Positions 42,433 through 52,171 of a stretch of 64,000 nt of DNA are shown one piece after another. A program made the translations under genes and the position numbers. The notes below the pieces were generated by a model. That model saw nothing but the letters and a program-made list of their open reading frames with translations, was not told the origin of the DNA and searched no databases. Numbering within the stretch: position 1 is the stretch's first letter; every line of letters starts with the position of its first letter. Source of the DNA: Cohnella caldifontis (GTDB lineage Bacteria > Bacillota > Bacilli > Paenibacillales > Paenibacillaceae); contig NZ_JAQZSJ010000017.1 of assembly GCF_029360585.1 (NCBI RefSeq), positions 23,780 through 87,779 on the forward strand, given 5' to 3'.

Positions 42433-43032
42433 TCACTCCACTCTTACCCCGAGCAGTCGAAGACCGTGTTCCGCGAGCGAGCGCACGGTATCGTCATCCG
42501 AGCGGCGCGAGATGAGGCCGACTCCGTTCCAATAAGCGAAATAGGCGGCGGCAGCGGCCCCGGCATCTCCCGGCGCCGCGGCGCCTGCCTGCTGCCCCTC
42601 CTCGAGCAACTCCGCGAGATGCCGGACGAACTCCCCGGCGAACGCGTCGAGCGCCTGGGTCAGCTCCGCGTCCGGCTGCGGCTGATTGACGATCTGCTGA
42701 ACGAGCCGGAGGTAAGCGGCGCTGTTCAGCGCGATGCGGATCTGCTTGTGGACGAGCAAACGCAGCCGTTCCGCGGGATGTTCGGAGTCCAGCTTCAGAT
42801 TGCGGTAAAATTCCCGGGCTTGTTCGATATTGTCCAGCACCGCTTCGCGGAAGAGCTCTTCCTTCGTGGCGAAATATTGGAACACGGAAGCATGGCTGAC
42901 GCCCGCCGCTTTGGCGATTTCGCTGACGGTGGTTCGGGCAAAGCCCTGCCGGGAGAAGATCACCACGGCGGCGTCCAGCAGGGCGCGGCGGCGGTTTTCC
43001 CGAAGCTGCGGGTTAACGGGTCTTGGCATCAT
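42433..43032 (-). CDS. TetR/AcrR-family transcriptional regulator
   Basis: 199 residues; ATG 43032 and 43029 are adjacent candidates after GGGGG. The N-terminal DNA-binding domain reads RRALLDAAVVIFSRQGFART, then SEIAKAAGVSHASVFQYFAT (residues 15-55), typical of TetR repressors. The C-terminal helical domain has an Ala-rich stretch (AGAAAPGDAGAAAAAYFAYW). The palindrome TGACTGATCAGTCA lies 27 nt upstream and recurs upstream of the VOC gene at 45066. This implies autorepression plus control of that gene. Confidence 0.92.
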   Translation of the reverse strand: MMPRPVNPQLRENRRRALLDAAVVIFSRQGFARTTVSEIAKAAGVSHASVFQYFATKEELFREAVLDNIEQAREFYRNLKLDSEHPAERLRLLVHKQIRIALNSAAYLRLVQQIVNQPQPDAELTQALDAFAGEFVRHLAELLEEGQQAGAAAPGDAGAAAAAYFAYWNGVGLISRRSDDDTVRSLAEHGLRLLGVRVE

Positions 43033-43058
43033 GGACCCCCGTTTTCGTTTTAATTAAC

Positions 43059-43072
43059 TGACTGATCAGTCA
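43059..43072. promoter_or_regulatory. TetR operator at its own promoter
   Basis: A perfect palindrome, TGACTGATCAGTCA, inside a longer stretch (TTAATTAAC to the left, TAATATAA to the right) that is repeated almost identically at 44905-44935. The site sits between the TetR start and its presumed promoter. Confidence 0.75.
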
Positions 43073-43239
43073 TAATATAAGCCAACCGGCACCGAAAATC
43101 CAGCGGGAATTTCGGTTATACACTCGGTTCATCGGGAAACGGGGCAGAAGCGAATCGCCGGAACCGACGGTACCCATAGGAATCGGCGAACGGACGGCGA
43201 CGGATGCGCACGTACGAAAACCTAGCGCTATGAGGCCGG

Positions 43240-43315
43240 CTTTCCGATGCCAATTGACAGTGCATGAAAGCCAACCCCATTGGGCCGTCTTTCCGATGCC
43301 AATTGACAGTGCGCG
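43240..43315. repeat. 49-bp direct repeat (two copies) leading into a terminator
   Basis: The segment CTTTCCGATGCCAATTGACA and what follows (through GAAAGCCA) occurs at 43240 and again at 43289, a 49-bp period. Only the second copy completes a terminator stem (43316-43340). The rest of the 43033-43378 gap (43075-43238) has no feature I recognise. Confidence 0.85.
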
Positions 43316-43340
43316 AAAGCCAGCCCCTTGGGCTGGCTTT
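43316..43340. terminator. Terminator after the ArsR-SRPBCC-VOC operon
   Basis: An 11-bp perfect stem (AAAGCCAGCCC / GGGCTGGCTTT) with a 3-nt loop, 38 nt after the VOC stop. Short T-runs follow on both strands. Confidence 0.8.
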
Positions 43341-43378
43341 TCGCTGTCGATCGCCATCTCGCGCGAGATGGCGTCCGT

Positions 43379-43855
43379 TTATTTCGAGTACGCTTCTTTT
43401 AATGTTTGGATATCGATTTTGTCCATCCGCAGCATGGCTTGCGTCACGTTTTGCGCTTTGCGCGGATCTTCGTCGGCCATCAGCTCGCCCAGGATCCGGG
43501 GGACGATCTGCCACGAGAGGCCGAATTTGTCCTTCAGCCAGCCGCACCGTCCGGGTTCCCCGCCGTCCGCCGTGAGCTTCTCCCACAGCTCGTCGACTTC
43601 CTCTTGCGTCTCGCAGTCCACGAAGAACGAGACGGCTTCGTTGAACTTGAAATGCGGGCCGGCATTCAATGCCATGAATCGCTGGCCTTCCAGCTCGAAC
43701 GTCGCGGACATCAAAGTGCCTTTCGGAAACGGCGCCCCCTCTCCGTAGCGGGTCACGTTGTACGTTTTCGCGTTCTTGAATACCGAGCGGTAAAAATCGA
43801 TGGCTTCTTCCGCGTTGTCATTGAACCACAAGAAAGGGGTGATTTTATCGGACAC
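43379..43855 (-). CDS. VOC superfamily protein (PhnB / DUF3335-like glyoxalase fold)
   Basis: 158 residues from GTG 43855, which has AAAAGGAGAGG 7 nt upstream. ATG 43876 overlaps the preceding stop as TAATG and is the alternative. ITPFLWFNDNAEEAIDFYRSVF at the N-terminus, FMALNAGPHFKFNEAVSFFV near 68 and the C-terminal WQIVPRILGELM, then AMLRMDKIDI, match the PhnB-like group often annotated as 3-demethylubiquinone methyltransferase-like. The true activity is unknown. It is the third gene of an ArsR-controlled operon. Confidence 0.9.
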   Translation of the reverse strand: MSDKITPFLWFNDNAEEAIDFYRSVFKNAKTYNVTRYGEGAPFPKGTLMSATFELEGQRFMALNAGPHFKFNEAVSFFVDCETQEEVDELWEKLTADGGEPGRCGWLKDKFGLSWQIVPRILGELMADEDPRKAQNVTQAMLRMDKIDIQTLKEAYSK

Positions 43856-43875
43856 GAGCGATCCTCTCCTTTTCA

Positions 43876-44382
43876 TTAACGGCTGAGCGGGCCGATGCCG
43901 GCTTCGAACTTGTCGAGGGACTGGTTCATGCCGATCACGGCGAATTCGGACATCTTGCCCAGCGTCCAGTTGCTTTCGGTAATCTTCAGCTCCGTCCGGC
44001 GACCGTCCAGCGCTTTGAATTCGATGACGAACCGGACTTCTTCCGGAAAATCGGGCGGCATGCCCGCGTCAGCGGGAGCGATCGGGTTGCCGTCCTCGTC
44101 GGACAGGCTCTGCGTGAACTCCAGCCGTTCAAAAGGCACGATCTTCGTGTACACGCCCGTAGAGTAGAAGTCTTGACCGCCCTGCTCCCGCGGCGCCCGC
44201 ATGCAGAACAGGTATTTCCCGCCTTCGCGAAAATCGATCTCGCACCGCGGGGAAGTATAATGCTCCGGCCCCCACCACAGCGGGACCAGCTTCGGGTCCG
44301 TCCAGCCTTTCCATACCCATTCCACCGGAATGTCCATCACGCGGGTAATGACGAGTTCTTGCCTGTTCGAATTCGGAATCAT
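43876..44382 (-). CDS. SRPBCC / AHSA1-type protein
   Basis: 168 residues from ATG 44382 (AGGAGG 7 nt upstream), overlapping the ArsR stop as ATGA. It has the START-like opening ITRVMDIPVEWVWKGWTDP, the WWGPEHYTSPRCEIDFREGG block near 35-55 and a C-terminal helix (MNQSLDKFEAGI). AHSA1 domains in bacteria bind small hydrophobic molecules. They are typically paired with ArsR repressors exactly as here. The ligand is unknown. Confidence 0.9.
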   Translation of the reverse strand: MIPNSNRQELVITRVMDIPVEWVWKGWTDPKLVPLWWGPEHYTSPRCEIDFREGGKYLFCMRAPREQGGQDFYSTGVYTKIVPFERLEFTQSLSDEDGNPIAPADAGMPPDFPEEVRFVIEFKALDGRRTELKITESNWTLGKMSEFAVIGMNQSLDKFEAGIGPLSR

Positions 44383-44723
44383 TCGGAAACCTCCTGATTG
44401 GGTGGGGACTTGGCCATTTCCGCTTTCAACACCGCTTCCAGCGTATCCAAGCGCCGGCTCCATCTTTGTCTAACGCTTTTGGACCATTCTTCGACCTCCG
44501 TCATGGTGTCGGTATTGATCCGATAGAGACGTTGCTGCGCCCGTTTTTGCACGTCGATCAAACGCGCCTCCAGCAAAATCTTCAAATGCTGGGATACCGC
44601 CTGAGGACTGATCGGAAACGGCTCCTGGATCTGCGTGGCGGACAACTCTTCGTGATCCGCCAGCATCTCCAGAATGCGGCGGCGCGTCGGATCCGCAAGC
44701 GCGGAAAAGGTATCGGCAGCCAT
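44379..44723 (-). CDS. ArsR-family transcriptional regulator
   Basis: 114 residues from ATG 44723, the first Met of the domain, 12 nt after GGAGGAG. The longer frame to 44804 would include the operator. The winged helix shows FSALADPTRRRILEMLADHE, ATQIQEPFPISPQAVSQHLK and the wing ARLIDVQKRAQQRLYRI. There is no metal-binding cysteine box (ELCVCDL-type), so it is unlikely to sense metals and belongs to the SRPBCC-linked subgroup. It probably represses this operon through the dyad at 44806-44839. Confidence 0.92.
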   Translation of the reverse strand: MAADTFSALADPTRRRILEMLADHEELSATQIQEPFPISPQAVSQHLKILLEARLIDVQKRAQQRLYRINTDTMTEVEEWSKSVRQRWSRRLDTLEAVLKAEMAKSPPNQEVSE

Positions 44724-44805
44724 ACGCCGGATCTGCTCCTCCTTTCGGTTTGCTGGGTCATCCGGGCAAAACCGTCTGATTCTCCTGTTGGTTGATAATC
44801 CCATA

Positions 44806-44839
44806 TTAAAGTATTTATTTTATAAAGTAAATACTTTAA
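44806..44839. promoter_or_regulatory. Large ArsR operator dyad
   Basis: Twelve-bp perfect arms TTAAAGTATTTA / TAAATACTTTAA separated by 10 bp. It lies 83 nt upstream of the ArsR start in a very A/T-rich stretch that must contain the promoter. ArsR proteins bind such extended dyads. Confidence 0.75.
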
Positions 44840-44913
44840 TACAAAATTTTCCGCCGCCTTTGCGAACCCCTGCCTGCCCGGTCGTAAATCCCGTCTTCCT
44901 GCTTTTAATTAAC

Positions 44914-44927
44914 TGACTGATCAGTTA
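44914..44927. promoter_or_regulatory. Second TetR operator, upstream of the VOC gene
   Basis: TGACTGATCAGTTA differs by one base from the palindrome at the TetR promoter, and about 30 bp around it are shared. It overlaps TATAAT (44926-44931), so repressor binding would block the promoter of the 45066 gene. Confidence 0.7.
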
Positions 44928-45032
44928 TAATACAATTCATTCCTGCCGCAAGGAGATATGGCTTCGATGCTATATGGGTAAGGTCCCGGGCGAACGGGTC
45001 GCCCTGTTAGGCCATCCGGCAGCTGTTTCTAG

Positions 45033-45491
<459 letters not shown>

Positions 45492-45494
45492 AAT

Positions 45495-45532
45495 AGGAGG
45501 CGCCCCCTGAGGGGACAGCCTCCTCTTTCCTC
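45495..45532 (+). terminator. Terminator of the VOC gene
   Basis: AGGAGGC / GCCTCCT arms with a CCCCT / AGGGG inner stem, then CTTTCCTCT. It lies just after the VOC stop and before the convergent xylanase gene. Confidence 0.75.
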
Positions 45533-45537
45533 TCGCG

Positions 45538-48500
45538 TTACTTGGCCCTAGTGGTCGCTTTCGCGCTTGCCGCTTCGGTCGTATTCGTCTTCGTGACCGC
45601 CGCGACCTTATAGTAATACGTCGTCGCGGGCTTCAACGCGGAATCCACGTATTGGGAAGCCTTCACGCGCTCCGCGATCAACTCGTAAGTTCCGTTCACG
45701 CTCGTCGAACGATAAACGGCATAGCTGGCCGAAGGAACGGCGTCCCAATTCAATTGAATCGTATGATGATTCAAAACCTTGGCCGTCAGGTGGGCGAGCG
45801 GAGCCAAAAGCGTCCGGGCGGAGACGACGGCGCTCGGCTCCGAGACTTTGGTTCCGCTGGAAGCCTTCACGTAGTAGAAATACGCCGTATTCGGCTTCAA
45901 TCCCTCATCCGTAAAGGCCGTGCCCGATAGCCCTTCCGCGGCGATAGCGAACGGGCCGCTCGCCGAAGCCGCGCGGTATACGCTGTAGGCCGCCGCGCCT
46001 TCGGAAGCGTTCCAACGCAAATCGATCGCGTTCGAAGCGGCCGCCGTCGCGGTAAAGCCGGCAGGAGCCTGAAGTTCCTTGACCAAGGTGAGTTCGCCGA
46101 AAACGGACGTATCCTGATAACCGGTACCGGTCGTATCGTTCCATGCCGCCACGCTTTGGCGGGCGCCGTTCTTCGCGTCATTGATCTGCACGTCGAAGCC
46201 CAGCTTCTTCCCGATCGCCGGCGCGACGGACTTGAGCGGAATCTTCGCTTCCACCGTATAGTTCGTTCCGGAAACCTTGACGGCGGAAACGAAGCCGTCC
46301 GCGATGCCCGCCGGGTTGAAGGAGGTCTCGTTGTCGAAGTTCACGCGGTACTGCCCGTCATCTTCTTGGTAGAACGAGGTTTTGCCGTTGTTCTGATCCA
46401 GGAAGATTTCCACCGAATCCTGCTCCCACGGGTTCACGCTGGCCTTATCCAGCTGCTCGTCGCCGACCTGGATCAGCACGTACAGGTTCTGGTCGTCCCA
46501 GAGCGCTTTGGCCGTTCCGGACGCTCCTTGCCAAGCCGTCTGGTACCGTTCGATCGGGATCTCGGCCGCCTTGCTCCAGACTCCGTCCACCGTGCCGTCT
46601 ACGACAGGCGTCCCGTACATGGCCGTCGCTTGGCTGGCTTCCGTCGTCTCCGGCGGATGCTCCGCGATGAATTTGTCCGGATCGATGACGCCGTAATAAG
46701 CGGGTTTCGCTTGCAGGTTCTTATCGAACGGCAAAGGGCTGCTTTCGGCTCGCCAGCTCGTTCCGTCGTCCATTCCCCAGAACGTCACGCGGGCGATGTG
46801 ATCGGCATGGGCTTTGTAGATCTTGAACAATTCAGCGTACAAATAACCTTGCGCGATCGCTTGACGCTCGGTGATTTGACCGTTGCTGCCGGCTTGAACG
46901 TCCAGCTCGGAGACGCTGATTTCCACGCCCAGCGAAATGAACTTCTCGAGCGACAGCTTCACGTTTTCCGGGTTCGTGTTGATGCTGTAGTGGCCTTGCA
47001 TGCCGATGCCGTCGATCAGCTTGCGGCCGGGGTGCGTCAGCGCGTACTTGTCGTTCAGCGCTTTGACCATGCTGTAGATGGCTTGGGCTTTGTTCTGGTT
47101 GTCGTCGTTATAATCGTTGTAATAGAGCTTGATGTCCCAATCGGGGTGTTCGTCCAGCACCTCCCTGGCCGCCAGGAACGCCTGCTCGAGGTAATCCGGT
47201 CCGATGGCTTGATACCACGGAGATTGGCGCAGCGCAGCCTGCCAGTCCGACGGGTTCGACGGGTTGTCGTTCATCGCTTCGTTCACGACATCCCAGGAAA
47301 TCACCTTGTTCCCGAAATGCTCCATGACCGTGCGGATGTGCGTCCGCAGATTGCTTAAGGCTTCGTCCCGTCCCAGCGGAACCGTGTTGCCTTGGGCATC
47401 CTGCGTCGTGTTGAGCCATGCGGGCGATTGCTGATGCCACGCCAAGACGTGGCCATGGACCTTCAGCCCCTCGGCGCGGGCTTTATCGACCATCGCGTCC
47501 GCTCCGCCGAAAGTAAAGTTGCCCTTCGTCGGCTGGAGCGCGTCCGGCTTCATGGCGTTGCCCGCGGTGACGACATTGTGGTGCATCTTGAGAAGCTCAA
47601 GTCTGACGCCGTCCAAATCCGGCGCCGATATGGCGTTGCCGATCAGAAAATCGTTCGCGTACGCGTCCTTGATCGGAATCAGGTCTCGCTGGATGTCGAC
47701 CGGCCCCGCCCCGCGCACGAGGCTGACGTCGTCGATATAGAAAGAGGCCGTACCGTTGTTGGAGCTTTCCACGTAGAGGGTCAAATATTCGTCGCCGGCG
47801 TTGTTATAGCGGAAGGTGCCTTCGTACAACACCCAGCCGTCGGACGTGCTGACCGTTTTTCCCAAAATGTTGTTGTAGCTGGCGCTGCTCCCGTTGCCGA
47901 CCTGCGTGGACAACTGGAGCTGCGAGCTCTCGGGCGAGATCAGCTTCACCCAGACCGAAAGTTTGTACTCATAGCCCAAGTCTATGTACTTCTCGATGCG
48001 CAGCGACGGTCCGTGCCAAGTCGCGGTTCGGTTCTCGACTTTGAGCGCGTAGGAGCCGCCCGCGGTATGGTTGGCTTCATTCGTGACGGTCAGCGTTTCC
48101 GTACCTGCCCGCCCCGCGAAGCCGCCCGTCGTTTGGTCCTCGAAGGTGATCGTGTCAAACGGCAGAGCCGGAGGCCGGTTATCATCGCCGCCGCCCGAAA
48201 CCTCTTTCGACGTGATCAGAATATCCCCGATATAGAACGGAACTCCCGCGCCGGCGTCATTCGATTGCACGCGAAGGGCGGAATCTTTGCTCGTATCGAC
48301 CGTGAACTCCTTCGTCATCGCGAAGGCCGATCCCGCGGCGAAATTCGCGCCGGCCAGCCAGCCGTAGCTGTTCACGGTTTGGAGGAACGTTTGCGCGCCG
48401 TCCGGCACCGTTACGTCGGCATCCACGTAACCCGTAACGGTCACCGTATAGGTCTTGCCGTTTTCCAAGCCGACGTCCGCGAATCGGAAGTCCGCCGCAT

Positions 48501-48765
48501 CCCAGTTGTTCGCGCGGTTGCTGACGTATAAAGCGGCTCCGTCCGCGTTGCCTTCGAACGTTTTGCCGGTGACCGGCGTCAGGCTGGCGCCTCCGGACTG
48601 CACCGCCGCCCCTTTCCCTCCCGAGAAAGTCTCGTGATACACGACGACCGCGCCGGGATCGTCCGCGGCTTTCACGTGAGTGACCGACGCGTTTGGGGCC
48701 CATGCAACCAACGACACCGCAGCGAGTAAAGCCATGATGCTCATCTTGAAATTCCTTTTCACCAA
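45538..48765 (-). CDS. Multidomain secreted endo-1,4-beta-xylanase (GH10)
   Basis: 1075 residues with a Sec signal peptide (cleavage after about residue 33). Two N-terminal CBM22-like modules (about 40-190 and 200-352) are followed by the GH10 barrel (about 355-705), with acid/base E496 in [11 protein letters not shown] and nucleophile E620 in [24 protein letters not shown] and [12 protein letters not shown] are also diagnostic. A CBM9-like domain (about 715-890) and two fibronectin type III domains (about 895-985 and 985-1075) complete it. There are no SLH or sortase motifs, so it is released. It cleaves xylan backbones. A near-perfect cre site at 48808 implies repression by glucose. Confidence 0.95.
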   Translation of the reverse strand: MVKRNFKMSIMALLAAVSLVAWAPNASVTHVKAADDPGAVVVYHETFSGGKGAAVQSGGASLTPVTGKTFEGNADGAALYVSNRANNWDAADFRFADVGLENGKTYTVTVTGYVDADVTVPDGAQTFLQTVNSYGWLAGANFAAGSAFAMTKEFTVDTSKDSALRVQSNDAGAGVPFYIGDILITSKEVSGGGDDNRPPALPFDTITFEDQTTGGFAGRAGTETLTVTNEANHTAGGSYALKVENRTATWHGPSLRIEKYIDLGYEYKLSVWVKLISPESSQLQLSTQVGNGSSASYNNILGKTVSTSDGWVLYEGTFRYNNAGDEYLTLYVESSNNGTASFYIDDVSLVRGAGPVDIQRDLIPIKDAYANDFLIGNAISAPDLDGVRLELLKMHHNVVTAGNAMKPDALQPTKGNFTFGGADAMVDKARAEGLKVHGHVLAWHQQSPAWLNTTQDAQGNTVPLGRDEALSNLRTHIRTVMEHFGNKVISWDVVNEAMNDNPSNPSDWQAALRQSPWYQAIGPDYLEQAFLAAREVLDEHPDWDIKLYYNDYNDDNQNKAQAIYSMVKALNDKYALTHPGRKLIDGIGMQGHYSINTNPENVKLSLEKFISLGVEISVSELDVQAGSNGQITERQAIAQGYLYAELFKIYKAHADHIARVTFWGMDDGTSWRAESSPLPFDKNLQAKPAYYGVIDPDKFIAEHPPETTEASQATAMYGTPVVDGTVDGVWSKAAEIPIERYQTAWQGASGTAKALWDDQNLYVLIQVGDEQLDKASVNPWEQDSVEIFLDQNNGKTSFYQEDDGQYRVNFDNETSFNPAGIADGFVSAVKVSGTNYTVEAKIPLKSVAPAIGKKLGFDVQINDAKNGARQSVAAWNDTTGTGYQDTSVFGELTLVKELQAPAGFTATAAASNAIDLRWNASEGAAAYSVYRAASASGPFAIAAEGLSGTAFTDEGLKPNTAYFYYVKASSGTKVSEPSAVVSARTLLAPLAHLTAKVLNHHTIQLNWDAVPSASYAVYRSTSVNGTYELIAERVKASQYVDSALKPATTYYYKVAAVTKTNTTEAASAKATTRAK

Positions 48766-48807
48766 TCATTCCCCCTAACCGAGTTGAAATGAATGCGACG
48801 GGTTTGC

Positions 48808-48821
48808 GGTAAGCGCTTTCA
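48808..48821. promoter_or_regulatory. cre site (CcpA) in the xylanase leader
   Basis: TGAAAGCGCTTACC on the minus strand matches the consensus TGWAANCGNTNWCA at 13 of 14 positions. A TATAAT box at 48858-48863 places the site roughly 30-45 nt after the transcription start, a roadblock position. Confidence 0.75.
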
Positions 48822-48939
48822 CTTTTCGCGCGAGCGCCTGCCGCACGTCCCAGCCCCATTATAAGGGATGGCATCCCTATTCGATTACCGGTGGAATTAT
48901 GGTTTTTCCTACATTTTTTAAACCTGTTTAGGCCTCGGA

Positions 48940-49860
48940 CTATACATGAGAGACTTTCCGGAATCTCTCTTTGTACGATTTCTCCAGCCCGACGGAGATC
49001 AGGTGCATTCCGAGAATGTACAGGACGTACGCGGCGAGCGGGATAAGCAGCAGCCATTGGCGGGCGTACAGATGGTCCCGGGCTTGGGCGATCAGCCCGC
49101 CCCATTCGTTCGTGCGGCTGATGTACTCGACCGGGTCGCGATTCATGGTCGTGCCGCCGACGAAAATATCGAAAATCGCCAAACTGCCGAACAAACCCGC
49201 GACCAGCACGATTTCCTGCACGAACGCGATCGCGAAGCTTTCTTTCATGTGCGGAACCAGATGGGTGCGAATCACCCTCCACCGGTCCGCTCCGAGCGCT
49301 ATCGCCGACAACACGAAAGGCTTGTCCATCTCCACCATCGTCTTCTCCCTCATCGTGAAGACGAGCGGCGGGATCCCGACGATCGTCAAAACGGCCGCGA
49401 GGAGAAGCGCCATTTCGAGGTTGGAGGCCGAGGGATTGATCGAGATTCCGACCAGGATCATCCATACGAGGATAAACATCGGAATGCCGTTCAGCAGATT
49501 CCCGACGGACGCCCGATTCGTCCGGGTTTTCCTTTCTTTGGCGAACGTGCCGAGCAACAGACCCAGCATCCCCCCGACCGCGACGCGGCAGAACGCGACG
49601 GCGAGAGACAGGAAGATCGTATAATGCGAGCCCGCCAACATTTTCGCCATCATATCGTAACCGGCTTTGTCCGTACCGAAAGGATGCTCCGCGCCCGGGG
49701 GAACCGGCGGCACCAACAGGGTGCCTTTTCCGTTTTCGTCGACGACGTATTCGATCTCCACGTGCTCGCTCAAATCATGGGGCGCGAAATACCGTCCGAA
49801 AAGGGAGGCCGCGACGATGACGAGCGTGATGAGCAGACCCGCAAGCAACGTTTTATTCAT
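48940..49860 (-). CDS. DppC-like ABC permease (orphan pair, part 2)
   Basis: 306 residues. An N-terminal helix and an extracellular segment (HDLSEHVEIEYVVDENGKGT) precede HPFGTDKAGYDMMAKMLAG, the hallmark HP-x-GTD-x-x-G-x-D start of DppC/OppC permeases. Then come five helices and an EAA-like loop (KPFVLSAIALGADRWRVIRT). It overlaps the DppB-like gene by 4 nt. Neither a binding protein nor the two ATPases of a normal Dpp/Opp system are nearby. Confidence 0.85.
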   Translation of the reverse strand: MNKTLLAGLLITLVIVAASLFGRYFAPHDLSEHVEIEYVVDENGKGTLLVPPVPPGAEHPFGTDKAGYDMMAKMLAGSHYTIFLSLAVAFCRVAVGGMLGLLLGTFAKERKTRTNRASVGNLLNGIPMFILVWMILVGISINPSASNLEMALLLAAVLTIVGIPPLVFTMREKTMVEMDKPFVLSAIALGADRWRVIRTHLVPHMKESFAIAFVQEIVLVAGLFGSLAIFDIFVGGTTMNRDPVEYISRTNEWGGLIAQARDHLYARQWLLLIPLAAYVLYILGMHLISVGLEKSYKERFRKVSHV

Positions 49861-50744
49861 CGAAGCAACACCTTCTCCCAGCCATACAGGAATAATTTCA
49901 AGATGGCGTAACCGATCGCATAGAGCACCAGCAAAGTCAGGATCCCGTTCGCCGCCAAGCTGTATTGGTAGCCTTCGAATCCGTACGCGTTGGAGAACAC
50001 GAGCATGGCGACGCCGTCCAAATTATACAGGTACTCTACGATGAACAAGTTCCCGAACAAGATTCCCATGAACTTGTGCATGTCCGCTTTGACATAAGGC
50101 AGCACGTTCGGCAGGGCGTGGAAGAACACGATGGTGCGTTTGCCCATTCCGCGCGCTTTGGCGAAATTGATATAGTCGTCAGCCAGAGCGTGGCTCATAT
50201 GCAGCGCGACATTCCGGATCATGTAGTTGGCGGGAATAATAACGGCCGATATCAACGGAAGCGCGACGGCGGGATCGTCCGACGAGGTGCTGGCCACTTC
50301 GAAAATCAACACTTTGGTATGAAGGTAGATGAAGACGACCGCGAATTGCAGCACGAGAATGATCAGGAAATCCGGCAATATTCCCGTGAATTCCAGCACG
50401 CGTTTCAGCCATTCCTTGCGGGAGACCGCCACGTAGATGCCGAGCAAAATGCCGAGCGTCATCGCCGTCAAGGCGCCGATGCCCATATAGAACAGCGTGA
50501 TCTTGAAGCTGGGACAGATCTGCTCCCAGAAGGACAATTCGGTTCTTCCGGACAAATACCGGAAAGCTTCCCCTGACCGAAGACCCTCGAAATAATCGCG
50601 TATGCTGGAAAAACCGCCTTTCCAGTTCAAGAGCAGCCCGCCCTGATGCGGCGCGGTCTGGATCACGGCGGGCAACATGGCGAGCACGAGGACGAACGCG
50701 ACCACGCCAACCGTAATTAGCGCGATTCGGTAGATTTGGGCCAT
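49857..50744 (-). CDS. DppB-like ABC permease (orphan pair, part 1)
   Basis: 295 residues from ATG 50744. TTG 50747, directly before it, is better spaced from AAAGGA and may be the real start. It has an N-terminal helix, a long extracellular loop (about 30-90), five further helices, and an EAA-type loop (DDYINFAKARGMGKRTIVFFHALP) typical of DppB/OppB. The sequence is diverged from classical dipeptide permeases. The paired gene downstream completes a heterodimer, but the partners must come from elsewhere. Confidence 0.83.
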   Translation of the reverse strand: MAQIYRIALITVGVVAFVLVLAMLPAVIQTAPHQGGLLLNWKGGFSSIRDYFEGLRSGEAFRYLSGRTELSFWEQICPSFKITLFYMGIGALTAMTLGILLGIYVAVSRKEWLKRVLEFTGILPDFLIILVLQFAVVFIYLHTKVLIFEVASTSSDDPAVALPLISAVIIPANYMIRNVALHMSHALADDYINFAKARGMGKRTIVFFHALPNVLPYVKADMHKFMGILFGNLFIVEYLYNLDGVAMLVFSNAYGFEGYQYSLAANGILTLLVLYAIGYAILKLFLYGWEKVLLR

Positions 50745-51017
50745 CAAGATGCAATTCCTTTCGAATTCTTGGCGAAATCGCCTCTTAGATTGCGAGGCGC
50801 AATTGTCTATTTCGACAGGAGGGGATTGAATCCTGCCTTGCGCGACCTGGACAAATTCTCCTTCCCGAGGCGCGGCTGCAAATCGAACGAATCATGATGA
50901 GAGGCGCTTACGGGGCTCCAAGCCTAGGACGTTGGAAAATTTCTTCTGGTTTCCAAGTGTTCCACGGTACGCCCATCCCGCGGTATACTTAATGTTCAAC
51001 GAGAAGGAGGGGTTCGG

Positions 51018-52112
51018 ATGAACGACAACAAGACGCTTGCGGAAGCCTTCAAGCAAGCGACCTATCCGGTAGGCGGACACGGCAAACGAACCGTTCGAAT
51101 GATAAAAGAAGCATTTGCGGAACTCGACGGCAGCGTGCCCAGCGATCAATACGGCAAAGGGGAGCTCATCGAAGATTTTCAGACGCGGATGGCGGAACAC
51201 TTGGGCAAAGAGGCCGCCGTCTTCTTCCCCAGCGGAACGATGGCCCAGCAGATCGCCATGCGGATTTGGTGCGACGCCCGCGGGCTCAAGCGGGTTGCTT
51301 ATCATCCGCTCTGCCATTTGGAGATCCACGAAGAAGACGGGTTGAAAATGCTGCATCGGATCGAGTCGGTCCTGTTGGCCGACAAGCATCGGCTGATCAC
51401 CCTCCAGGATGTCGCGGAGATGCGGGAAGAGATCTCCTGCCTGTTGCTCGAATTGCCGCAGCGGGAGATCGGCGGGCAATTGCCGGCCTACGGGGAGCTC
51501 GAAGCGATCTCGGCCTGGTGCCGCGAGCGCGGAATCAAGCTGCATCTGGACGGGGCGCGGCTCTTTGAAATCGTGCCGTATTACGGGAAGACGGCCGCGG
51601 AAATCTGCGGGTTGTTCGATTCCGTCTATGTTTCCTTCTATAAAGGAGTCGGCGGGATCGCGGGCGCGATTCTGGCGGGGGACGAGCCGTTCGTGCAGGA
51701 GTCGAAAGTATGGAAAAGGCGGCACGGCGGCGACTTGATCAGCCTATATCCGTACATCGTGAGCGCGGATTATTACTTCAAACGCAGAGTTCCGAAAATG
51801 GAACAGTACTACCGCGACGCCCAAGAGCTGGCAGTCTCGTTCAACGAATGCGCGTGCGTCAGGACCATTCCGGAAGTGCCCGTGTCCAATATGTTCCACG
51901 TGCATATCGAGTTGCCGAAAGAGAAAGCGGAGCCTTTGCTCATCGGCATCTACGAGGAGACGGGGATCGGCATCACCCATTATTTGAGGGACAACGATGC
52001 CGGGGGCTGTTATTTCGAGCTTGGTCTGGGGGATGCGTATGCCGCATTGCCCAAGGATCGGCTCAGGACGGCCCTGCAAATGCTGAGCGAGAAGCTGGGG
52101 AACGCGCGCTAG
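51018..52112 (+). CDS. PLP-dependent beta-eliminating lyase (threonine aldolase family)
   Basis: 364 residues from ATG 51018 (GAAGGAGG upstream). A fold-type I PLP enzyme: VPSDQYGKGELIEDFQTRMA, the cofactor-lid FFPSGTMAQQIA near 79, LHLDGARLFEI near 177 (Asp contacting the PLP nitrogen), and the Schiff-base lysine in VSFYKGVGGIAGA near 209. This is the low-specificity L-threonine aldolase / aromatic beta-eliminating lyase group (LtaA-like), which cleaves threonine to glycine and acetaldehyde. Exact specificity is uncertain. Convergent with the dehydrogenase gene, sharing a terminator. Confidence 0.92.
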   Translation: MNDNKTLAEAFKQATYPVGGHGKRTVRMIKEAFAELDGSVPSDQYGKGELIEDFQTRMAEHLGKEAAVFFPSGTMAQQIAMRIWCDARGLKRVAYHPLCHLEIHEEDGLKMLHRIESVLLADKHRLITLQDVAEMREEISCLLLELPQREIGGQLPAYGELEAISAWCRERGIKLHLDGARLFEIVPYYGKTAAEICGLFDSVYVSFYKGVGGIAGAILAGDEPFVQESKVWKRRHGGDLISLYPYIVSADYYFKRRVPKMEQYYRDAQELAVSFNECACVRTIPEVPVSNMFHVHIELPKEKAEPLLIGIYEETGIGITHYLRDNDAGGCYFELGLGDAYAALPKDRLRTALQMLSEKLGNAR

Positions 52113-52125
52113 AGAGGGAAAGCAA

Positions 52126-52151
52126 AACCCCCTGAATGGTTTCAGGGGGTT
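52126..52151. terminator. Bidirectional terminator between aldolase and dehydrogenase
   Basis: An 11-bp perfect stem (AACCCCCTGAA / TTCAGGGGGTT) with a TGGT loop. A T-run follows on the minus strand (TTTTGC) and a shorter one on plus. It closes both the plus-strand lyase and the minus-strand sugar locus. Confidence 0.9.
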
Positions 52152-52171
52152 GCTCCGGACTCGTCCTATGA

